Shown piece after piece: positions 51,619 through 58,375 of a DNA stretch of 58,375 nt. Every line of letters starts with the position of its first letter. The first letter of the stretch is position 1. The translations under genes and the position numbers were made by a program. Source of the stretch: Dinoroseobacter sp. (GTDB lineage Bacteria; Pseudomonadota; Alphaproteobacteria; Rhodobacterales; Rhodobacteraceae); contig JASJAW010000039.1 of the NCBI GenBank assembly GCA_030066795.1, forward strand, positions 1 through 58,375, read 5' to 3'. The notes below the pieces were generated by a model. It was not told where the DNA came from. It did no database searches and saw nothing but the letters and a program-made list of their open reading frames with translations.

Positions 51619-52886
51619 GCCAGACCGCACAGCAAAATGGTCTGCCCGCCTATATCGCGGTGACGGCAGCCTATTGGGCGTTCATGCTCACCGATGGCGC
51701 GCTGCGCATGCTGGTACTGCTGCATTTCCACACGCTCGGCTTTAGCCCGATCCAACTGGCCTATCTTTTTTTGCTCTATGAATTCATGGGAATGGTCACC
51801 AACCTCGCAGCCGGGTGGATCGCGGCGCGCTTCGGGCTGACATCGACGCTCTACGCCGGTCTTGGCATTCAGATCGTTGCCCTTGTCGCGCTCGCCCAGC
51901 TTGACCCAACTTGGTCGGTGGCAGCCTCTGTGGCGTTTGTCATGGCAGTGCAGGGGGCGTCGGGTGTTGCCAAGGACCTCTCGAAGATGAGTTCCAAATC
52001 CGCTGTCAAATTGCTTGCGCCTGAAAGTGATGGTGCGCTTTTTCGGTGGGTTGCGGCTTTGACAGGTTCCAAGAACGTCGTGAAGGGCGCGGGCTTTCTA
52101 TTGGGCGCCGCGTCTCTGGGCCTGATCGGATTTATGGCCTCAGTTATCTCAATGGCGGTGGCGCTTGCGATGATCCTCGCAGCAATTGCGCTTTTTATGC
52201 CTCCAGGACTGCCGCGCGGAAAGAAGAACGCCAAGTTCAGTGAGGTATTTTCCAAGGATCCCCGCGTGAACTGGCTGTCTGCGGCGCGCTTGTTCCTGTT
52301 TGGAGCACGGGATGTCTGGTTCGTCGTTGGGATACCGATCTACTTCTATTCGGTGCTCTCCGACGGGTCTGTGGAGAGTAATCGAGCGACGTTTTTTCAG
52401 ATCGGAACATTCATGGCGATCTGGATCATGCTTTACGGAGCTGTACAGGGGTTTGCCCCCAAGTTGTTGCGGGCGCGCGATAAGACGGATGTCGAAATCA
52501 CCGCGATGGCGCGCGCGTGGGTGGGGGGGCTGACACTGATTCCTGCAGCGCTTGCAGCTGCGGCGCTGGTGGCTGGCGGGCCAGAGCCGTGGCTGACCAC
52601 CGTACTTGTGTTGGGACTGTTTGCTTTTGGGGGGGTGTTCGCGATTAATTCGTCGCTCCATTCCTATCTCATTCTGGCTTTTACCCGCTCCGATCGGGTG
52701 ACCATGGATGTGGGCTTTTACTACATGTCGAACGCAGCCGGACGACTCCTTGGGACACTGCTTTCTGGTATAAGTTACCAACTGGGCGGGCTGCCCTTGT
52801 GCCTTGCCACCGCTGCATTCATGGCAGGGCTGAGTTGGGTCGCGATCGGCCGACTGAGGGCGGTACCTGTGGCGGAAACTGGCTGA
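51615..52886 (+). CDS. arsJ: ArsJ organoarsenical efflux permease (MFS)
   Basis: A 423-residue major-facilitator protein with about 12 helices. Segments such as [62 protein letters not shown] and FFLIGT-type [20 protein letters not shown] are typical of ArsJ. It exports 1-arseno-3-phosphoglycerate made by the partner GAPDH, which then breaks down to arsenate outside. It overlaps the GAPDH gene by ATGA. It is the last gene of the arsenate operon. Confidence 0.95.
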   Translation: MSQTAQQNGLPAYIAVTAAYWAFMLTDGALRMLVLLHFHTLGFSPIQLAYLFLLYEFMGMVTNLAAGWIAARFGLTSTLYAGLGIQIVALVALAQLDPTWSVAASVAFVMAVQGASGVAKDLSKMSSKSAVKLLAPESDGALFRWVAALTGSKNVVKGAGFLLGAASLGLIGFMASVISMAVALAMILAAIALFMPPGLPRGKKNAKFSEVFSKDPRVNWLSAARLFLFGARDVWFVVGIPIYFYSVLSDGSVESNRATFFQIGTFMAIWIMLYGAVQGFAPKLLRARDKTDVEITAMARAWVGGLTLIPAALAAAALVAGGPEPWLTTVLVLGLFAFGGVFAINSSLHSYLILAFTRSDRVTMDVGFYYMSNAAGRLLGTLLSGISYQLGGLPLCLATAAFMAGLSWVAIGRLRAVPVAETG

Positions 52887-52970
52887 ACCTGTCCTACAGG
52901 CTTGATTGATCCACCAAAAAGCCCAACTTTTACTGGGTGGCGGGCGAGGCCCCGTCTGTCGGAGGGTTCG

Positions 52971-53585
52971 ATGGCAGACCTTTCACCTGTAACAGACACC
53001 GACGAACCAGCGCTTTCATCTATGACAGCGGTGCTCAACCGCGCACTGACCGTTGCCAAGCGCGATGATGTGCGTCTGGGCCATCTGGCCGACGCGTTTG
53101 GTCGTACAGGGTGTATCCCCCTGATGATGCTGCCCGCGGCTGCCGTTGTGTCTCCATTAAGCGGCATCCCCATTTTCTCGAGCATCTGCGGGATCACGAT
53201 TTTTCTTATTTCCCTGCAATTGCTTGTCGGGCGGCCCTCGGTCTGGTTGCCAGACTGGTTGAAACGCCGGCGTATCGCCGGGCCTAGGCTGGAAAGCGGG
53301 CTGTCGCGCATCAAACCCTTTGCGGGTTGGCTCGACCGGCACGCGCACCAGCGGCTCGGGCTTCTGTTTTACGCCCCACTTTGGTTCCTTCTGCCAATCA
53401 TCTGCGCGTTTGCCGGCGGGGCCATGCCCTTTCTGGAGCTCTTGCCTTTCACCTCCTCTTTTCTTGGCATGACCGTCCTGCTGATATCGCTGGCGATGTT
53501 GACCCGCGACGGTCTCTGGGTGCTGGTCGCAATGATTCCGTTCTTCAGCGCCATTGCGCTTTTTACCAAGCTTGTCATCTTCTGA
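52971..53585 (+). CDS. ExoD-family exopolysaccharide synthesis protein
   Basis: A 204-residue inner-membrane protein of the ExoD family. It has an N-terminal cytosolic stretch, LGHLADAFGRTGCIPLMMLPAAAVVSPLSGIP and LQLLVGRPSVWLPDWL, and three or four hydrophobic helices. ExoD affects polysaccharide production in rhizobia by an unknown mechanism. The ATG at 52971 follows GGAGGG. It is 85 nt after arsJ and 24 nt before ade; no other polysaccharide genes are near. Confidence 0.9.
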   Translation: MADLSPVTDTDEPALSSMTAVLNRALTVAKRDDVRLGHLADAFGRTGCIPLMMLPAAAVVSPLSGIPIFSSICGITIFLISLQLLVGRPSVWLPDWLKRRRIAGPRLESGLSRIKPFAGWLDRHAHQRLGLLFYAPLWFLLPIICAFAGGAMPFLELLPFTSSFLGMTVLLISLAMLTRDGLWVLVAMIPFFSAIALFTKLVIF

Positions 53586-53609
53586 GCCGAACTATCGGCG
53601 GAGGCAGCT

Positions 53610-55304
53610 ATGAGCGATCTGAAAACGCGTATCGCGGCGGGCAGGGGGGATGTGCCAGCGGATCTTGTTCTGCGCGGGGGGCAGATTCTCGATTTGGTTA
53701 CCGGAGACCTGTTGGCGGGCGACGTCGCGATCCAGGGCGACACGATTGTTGGCACCCTTGAAGAGTACGCTGCAGCGCGGGTCCTTGACATGTCCGGGAT
53801 GATCCTCGTCCCCGGTTTCATTGACACGCATCTGCATATCGAAAGCTCACTTGTTACTCCGTTCGAATTTGATCGCTGCGTGACGCCCAAGGGCGTCACG
53901 ACCGCCATTTGCGACCCGCATGAGATCGCCAATGTCATAGGGGCTGAAGGGGTCCGGTACTTTCAGTCCGCCAGCCGTGAAACGTTGATGGATATCCGTG
54001 TCCAGATTCCGTCCTGTGTACCATCGACGCATATGGAGACCGCAGGTGCGCAGTTGGACGCTGCGGAGATCGCACAGCTCATGGGGCACCCATCCGGTAT
54101 CGGACTCGCGGAATTCATGAATTACCCCGGTGTGATACATCGCGATGCAGCCGCATTGGATAAGCTTTCGCTCTTCGCCGGAGGTCATGTCGACGGGCAT
54201 TGCCCTTTGCTCGCTGGCAAGGATCTGAATGCCTATATCGCTGCAGGAATACGGACCGAGCATGAAGCCACGTCCCCGGAAGAGGCATTGGAGAAACTGC
54301 GGAAGGGCATGAGGGTCCTGATCCGCGAGGGTTCGGTGTCAAAGGATCTGCGCGCGCTGCAGCCTCTGCTCAACGAACGGACCGCGCCGTACCTGTGCCT
54401 GTGCACCGATGACCGCAACCCGCTCGACATCGCGGAAGAGGGGCATCTGGATTACATGATCCGCACTCTGATCGCACTTGGCACGCCCCCACTGGCCGCC
54501 TACCGAGCGGCGACACTCTCCGCGGCTGAAGCATTTGGACTAAAGGATCGCGGTATGATCGCGCCCGGAAAGCGCGCGGATATCGTCGCGGTCCGATCAC
54601 TGGACGCGTGCGATGTCCAGCACGTGATTGCGGGGGGGCAGGTTGTGAACGAAGCAGCCTTTGCAGCGCGGCAATCGATACAGCCGGTCGGACGCAATTC
54701 TGTTCGCGCCCCGGGATTGCGGCCTGAGGACTTCCGCACTCGCGATAACCGGGTCGCAACCGACGTAATCGGTATCCGCGAGGGGCAAATCCTGACAGAT
54801 CATCTGCAGGAGGACATCCCCATCGAGGACGGTGACAAGCGCCCCGATATCGCCCGTGACCTGATCCGGATCGCGGTTGTCGAGCGGCACGGAAAGAACG
54901 GAAATATCGCTACCGGTTTCGTGCGCGGGTTTAACCTTGAAGCTGGCGCGATCGCTTCGACCGTCTGTCACGACCATCACAACATTGCCTGCGTGGGGGC
55001 GGATTATGCCGACATGGCGCTGGCCGCCAACCGGTTGTCGGACATCGAAGGTGGGTTCGTTGTGGCCCGCGACGGGCGGGTTCTGGCCGAGTTGGCCCTG
55101 CCCATAGCCGGGCTGATGAGCGACGCACCCTTCGAGCAGGTCCGCGACGATCTGATCGCGCTTCGCAAGGCTGCAAAGTCGCTGGGCGTCACGCTGGCTG
55201 AACCGTTCCTGCAACTGGCCTTTCTTGCCCTGCCTGTGATCCCGGCACTGAAGATCACCGACCGTGGCTTGGTCGACGTTACCCGTTTCGAAATCATCCC
55301 ATAG
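53610..55304 (+). CDS. ade: Adenine deaminase
   Basis: A 564-residue amidohydrolase-superfamily enzyme converting adenine to hypoxanthine. It has [25 protein letters not shown], metal-binding HLHIESS in [28 protein letters not shown], and the C-terminal domain with [24 protein letters not shown]. This is the standard Ade architecture. It follows exoD and competes with Apt (35006) for adenine, giving a catabolic branch. Assignment is secure. Confidence 0.96.
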   Translation: MSDLKTRIAAGRGDVPADLVLRGGQILDLVTGDLLAGDVAIQGDTIVGTLEEYAAARVLDMSGMILVPGFIDTHLHIESSLVTPFEFDRCVTPKGVTTAICDPHEIANVIGAEGVRYFQSASRETLMDIRVQIPSCVPSTHMETAGAQLDAAEIAQLMGHPSGIGLAEFMNYPGVIHRDAAALDKLSLFAGGHVDGHCPLLAGKDLNAYIAAGIRTEHEATSPEEALEKLRKGMRVLIREGSVSKDLRALQPLLNERTAPYLCLCTDDRNPLDIAEEGHLDYMIRTLIALGTPPLAAYRAATLSAAEAFGLKDRGMIAPGKRADIVAVRSLDACDVQHVIAGGQVVNEAAFAARQSIQPVGRNSVRAPGLRPEDFRTRDNRVATDVIGIREGQILTDHLQEDIPIEDGDKRPDIARDLIRIAVVERHGKNGNIATGFVRGFNLEAGAIASTVCHDHHNIACVGADYADMALAANRLSDIEGGFVVARDGRVLAELALPIAGLMSDAPFEQVRDDLIALRKAAKSLGVTLAEPFLQLAFLALPVIPALKITDRGLVDVTRFEIIP

Positions 55305-55374
55305 GCCAATCTCGCAAGTTGCCTTGTTGGACTATGCGTGAATTAATCATCTCCAATGATGCTCCGGATGATCG

Positions 55375-56442
55375 ATGCGCGACGCACCTCTTCTTAACCT
55401 TGTCCTTGGCCTGATCCTTGCCATCGCCATTGGTTGGTTGTTGCTTATAGGGCGGTCGATCATTCTGCCGATCCTGACATCTGTGATCGTGGTTTACGTG
55501 ATCGTCACCGCCTCCGAGGCGTTACGGAAGCTCCCGGGTATGAATCGGTTGCCCCAGACTGTCCTGCGATTTGCGGTTCTGCTGGTGTTCACTGTGATTT
55601 TTGCGGCAATGGCCGTCGTTGTAACTTCCACGGTCCGGGAAATCGCCGCAGTCGCGCCGATTTACGAAGCCAATCTCGAAGGGCTTCTCGACATGGTTGC
55701 GGCCCAGTTCCACCTGGACGCGCAAGAGGTCATCTCTGAGGCGCGGGCTGTCACTGTTGACCAAATTGACCTGCGTCGGTCGGTGCTGACCATTCTGGGC
55801 GGGTTTACCAGCGTAGGTGCTTCGGTCTTTCTGGTGATGGTCTATTCAGCCTTCATGTTGGCTGAACGGGGGGGATTTCCAGCGAAGATACGCGCTGCGT
55901 TGAAGAATGAGGCGCGAGCTGACCAAGTTTCTGAAATCATTTCGGATATGAACCAGAAGATTGGTCAGTACCTGACTACAAAAACACTGATCAATGTGGT
56001 GCTTGGCATAATCTCGTTTGTTATCCTGTCCGCTATGCAGGTGGATTTTGCGCTTTTCTGGGCCATCGTGATCGCGCTTTTCAACTACATCCCCTATGTC
56101 GGTTCCTACGTGGGGGTTGCTTTGCCGGTGATCCTGTCTCTTGCCCAATTTGCGTCCGTTCCGACAACGCTGATCCTTCTGGCGCTCTTAACCGTCGCGC
56201 AAGTCTTTGTAGGGAATTACCTCGAACCCAAACTGATTGGCCAGCAACTGAACCTCAGTCCCCTTGTTGTGATTGTGGCCCTTGTTTTCTGGAGCTCACT
56301 TTGGGGGATTTCCGGCGCGATCCTGGCCATTCCGATGACCTCTGTCATCGCAATTGTCTTATCGACTTTCCCGGAAACGAGGTTTCTTGCCGTGATGCTC
56401 GCCCACCAGATTGAGGACGAGCCCGCGACACCTGATGCATGA
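55375..56442 (+). CDS. AI-2E family transporter (PerM/YdiK-like)
   Basis: A 355-residue membrane protein with about eight hydrophobic helices. It contains LPGMNRLPQTVLRFAVLLVF-type N-terminal helices, a central amphipathic domain (residues 90-200), and the family core FNYIPYVGSYVGVALPVILSL and GNYLEPKLIGQQLNLSPLVVIVALVFWSSLWGISGAILAIP-like blocks. The name reflects one exporter; most members transport other ions or have unknown substrates. It stands between ade and pcm with small gaps. Confidence 0.92.
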   Translation: MRDAPLLNLVLGLILAIAIGWLLLIGRSIILPILTSVIVVYVIVTASEALRKLPGMNRLPQTVLRFAVLLVFTVIFAAMAVVVTSTVREIAAVAPIYEANLEGLLDMVAAQFHLDAQEVISEARAVTVDQIDLRRSVLTILGGFTSVGASVFLVMVYSAFMLAERGGFPAKIRAALKNEARADQVSEIISDMNQKIGQYLTTKTLINVVLGIISFVILSAMQVDFALFWAIVIALFNYIPYVGSYVGVALPVILSLAQFASVPTTLILLALLTVAQVFVGNYLEPKLIGQQLNLSPLVVIVALVFWSSLWGISGAILAIPMTSVIAIVLSTFPETRFLAVMLAHQIEDEPATPDA

Positions 56443-56550
56443 AACTGGCCGAAATCTGCGATTGCAGGCTCACGTGTCGCACCATGCGGCATTGCTCGCG
56501 TTGGGGCTTTGTGGCATCCGAAAGTCGATCAATTGTGATACGAGCGTCCA

Positions 56551-57204
56551 ATGACCGATTTCGCGAGCCGTCGCACTCTGATGGTGGATACCCAGGTCCG
56601 CCCCTCTGATGTCACGAAGTTTCCAATCATCGAGGCCATGCTCCATGTTCGCAGGGAGGTCTTCAGCCCAGACGATATGCAAGAGATTGCCTACGCTGGA
56701 AAGAACATCCCGATTGCGCCGGGCCGCGTAATTCTGGAACCAAGAACATTCGCCAAAATGCTTGACGCACTCGACCTCTCACGCGACGAGCTGGTGCTCG
56801 ATCTGGGGTGTGGCCTTGGCTATTCGAGCGCAGTTCTTGCTCGCCTGGTCGACGCGGTGATTGCGGTTGAAGAGGATGAAGCGCTCGCCAAAGAGGCTGA
56901 AGCCCGCCTTCTGGCCGAGGAGGTCGACAATGCAGCGGTTTTGACGGGGCCGCTTGTTGACGGCGCAGCCAAGTATGGACCCTACGATGTGATTGTCGTG
57001 CAGGGTGGTGTGGGGGCGGTTCCACCGGCGCTCCTCGAACAACTGAAAGAAGGCGGTCGGATCGCATGTTTGTTCATGAAGGATGGACTTGGAACATGTG
57101 AGATTGGCTACAAACTCGATGGAAATGTGTCTTGGCGTTACGAATTTAACGCATCTGCGCCAATTCTGCCCGGATTTGAAGAGACCTCTGTGTTTTCGCT
57201 TTAA
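56551..57204 (+). CDS. Protein-L-isoaspartate O-methyltransferase family protein
   Basis: A 217-residue SAM-dependent methyltransferase of the PCMT family. It has the N-terminal DTQVRPSDVTKFPIIEAMLHVRRE-type region, the SAM motif LVLDLGCGLGYSSAVLARL (about 86-104), and the GPYDVIVVQGGVGAVPPALLEQLKEGGRIACLF block. It repairs or modifies isoaspartyl residues, though this alphaproteobacterial branch is not well characterised. It lies directly upstream of tolC, a common order in Rhodobacteraceae. Confidence 0.92.
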   Translation: MTDFASRRTLMVDTQVRPSDVTKFPIIEAMLHVRREVFSPDDMQEIAYAGKNIPIAPGRVILEPRTFAKMLDALDLSRDELVLDLGCGLGYSSAVLARLVDAVIAVEEDEALAKEAEARLLAEEVDNAAVLTGPLVDGAAKYGPYDVIVVQGGVGAVPPALLEQLKEGGRIACLFMKDGLGTCEIGYKLDGNVSWRYEFNASAPILPGFEETSVFSL

Positions 57205-57262
57205 CCGCTTGTACGGTCGCTGCATATTTGTTCCGAGTTTATGCAGTAGAGGTCGAACTGTA

Positions 57263-58375
57263 ATGTCCAGAAAGTTTCAAGCGATAGCGGTGAGCTTTGT
57301 GATTGGCCTATCAGGCGCCGCGCAGGGTTCGGCTCAGACCCTGACCGATGCACTGGTCGAGGCCTACAAGAGCAGTCAGCTTCTCGAGCAGAACCGCGCG
57401 CTTTTACGGACCGTTGATGAAGACGTTGCCTTGACCGTGTCTCGCCTCCGTCCGGTGCTCGACTACATTGCGTCCTACACGTGGTCCGAGAACCAAAACT
57501 TCGAAAACAACAACACCGGTCTCGGTCTTCGTGCAGAGTGGCTGCTCTTTGACAGTGGGCGCACACGGCTCGATATCGAGGCCAGCAAAGAGATCGTTTT
57601 GGCCACACGCGAAGCGCTCCGGGGTATTGAACAAGATGTCCTCCAATCCGGTGTGCAGGCGTTCTTGCAGGTCCGACTGGCGCTCGACACGGTCGATCTG
57701 CGCCGCAACAACGTCCGTGTCATTGCCGAACAGCTCCGTGCGGCGCAGGATCGTTTTGAAGTCGGCGAGGGGACGAGTACCGACGTCGCACAGGCCGAAG
57801 CGCGTCTGGCGGAAGCGAATTCCAACCTGTCGCTCGCTCTTGGCAATCTCGAAGCCGCCCGTGAATTTTATCGCGCTGTGACCGGCGCTTTCCCCGGGAA
57901 TGTTGCCAACCCGCCGGCACCGCCACAAATCCCCGCGTCCGTGGAGGAGGCGGCGTCAATCGGTGTGTCGGGCCATCCGGCCATTCTCGAAGCCCAGCGA
58001 CGGGTCCGCGCTGCGGAACTTACCGCGGAGTCTGCGCAGCGTGGCATCCTGCCAACGCTGAACCTCGATGCGCGGGTAACCCGCAATTGGCGCGATGAAG
58101 GCGACGACTCCACTGATAGCTCAGTTGGATTGACGCTCCGTGGCCCGATTTATCAGGGCGGAGCCATCTCGGCACGGTATCGTCAGACTCTGGCGCAAAC
58201 CGAAAGTGCACGCGCGTCATTGAACCAAGCGGTGTTGAATATCCGACAGCAGGTCGGCACTGAATGGGCCAATGTGCAAGTGGCCAGGGCGGTTATTCTG
58301 GCTTCGGCCCAAGGGGTAGAGGCGAACGAGATCGCGTTTGAAGGTGTGCAGGAGCAGCAGCGCGTCGGTGAACGG
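57263..58375 (+). CDS. tolC: TolC-family outer membrane efflux protein (3' end cut by window edge)
   Basis: At least 371 codons of a TolC homologue continue past the window edge. The N-terminus has a signal peptide (hydrophobic residues 7-20, GSAQ-TLTDALVEAYKSSQLL). Coiled-coil and repeat features of the first half are QVRLALDTVDLRRNNVRVIAEQL, RFEVGEGTSTDVAQAEARLA and the second-repeat GHPAILEAQRRVRAAE. The outer-membrane channel partners with type I secretion and RND efflux systems. The ATG at 57263 is 58 nt after pcm. Confidence 0.94.
   Translation, partial: MSRKFQAIAVSFVIGLSGAAQGSAQTLTDALVEAYKSSQLLEQNRALLRTVDEDVALTVSRLRPVLDYIASYTWSENQNFENNNTGLGLRAEWLLFDSGRTRLDIEASKEIVLATREALRGIEQDVLQSGVQAFLQVRLALDTVDLRRNNVRVIAEQLRAAQDRFEVGEGTSTDVAQAEARLAEANSNLSLALGNLEAAREFYRAVTGAFPGNVANPPAPPQIPASVEEAASIGVSGHPAILEAQRRVRAAELTAESAQRGILPTLNLDARVTRNWRDEGDDSTDSSVGLTLRGPIYQGGAISARYRQTLAQTESARASLNQAVLNIRQQVGTEWANVQVARAVILASAQGVEANEIAFEGVQEQQRVGER

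Noticed and set aside
1..58375. IS elements, CRISPR arrays, tRNA or rRNA genes, phage genes
   Set aside because: No transposase, integrase, repeat-spacer pattern, tRNA cloverleaf or rRNA sequence was found by reading.

Overview
The window looks like chromosome of a marine Rhodobacteraceae (Roseobacter-clade alphaproteobacterium). DNA is GC-rich and densely packed, with many ATGA, GTGA and TAATG overlaps. Gene order and content support this: a monomeric NADP-isocitrate dehydrogenase, lysC-ptsP, mtaP-apt, pcm followed by tolC, several tripartite tricarboxylate transporters (TTT), and a small RNA carrying the CCUCCUCCC motif of Rhodobacter CcsR/cuckoo RNAs. I saw no IS elements, CRISPR arrays, rRNA or tRNA genes.

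Bases 1 to about 31,500 form a catabolic accessory region. It starts with a truncated SMP-30/gluconolactonase-like gene, an SDR with altered catalytic residues, and a GntR regulator. A first TTT system follows (tctC, tctB, tctA), whose tctA has an in-frame amber codon. Next are a malate/lactate-type dehydrogenase and a reverse-strand set (CaiB/BaiF CoA-transferase, crotonase-fold protein, PaaI thioesterase, class V aminotransferase). Divergent from that set is a second GntR gene leading an operon with a MatB-like malonyl-CoA synthetase, a leaderless solute-binding-domain protein, a PrpF-type isomerase and a DUF1932 dehydrogenase. A third GntR gene is co-transcribed with an isocitrate/isopropylmalate-type dehydrogenase and is divergent from an AbrB-type membrane protein and a gamma-glutamyltransferase-like enzyme. 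A TctD/TctE two-component pair then faces a second TTT operon: tctC, a fused tctA-tctB, a second prpF homologue, a TPP enzyme, a 79-residue unknown protein, a D-2-hydroxyacid dehydrogenase and a TauE/SafE transporter. A DegT aminotransferase and RidA close the region. Taken together this suggests uptake and catabolism of di- or tricarboxylates, with acyl-CoA activation by MatB or the CoA-transferase. The actual substrates cannot be read from sequence.

From 31.5 to about 48.5 kb the content is mostly housekeeping: icd, a DUF374 acyltransferase, apt and mtaP (purine salvage), a SulP transporter, flavin proteins, a GNAT acetyltransferase, ptsP and lysC, an aquaporin-family channel, a P-loop kinase-like protein, an SDR, DUF1178, NUDIX, glutathione peroxidase and a histone-deacetylase-family protein. 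The gap at 48,536-48,854 holds a LacI-type palindrome and a two-hairpin small RNA.

From 49.7 kb there is a compact arsenate operon: an ArsR-ArsC fusion, an ArsJ-partner GAPDH and ArsJ. An imperfect 32-bp palindrome overlaps the arsR start codon. ExoD, adenine deaminase, an AI-2E-family transporter, Pcm and a truncated TolC gene finish the window.
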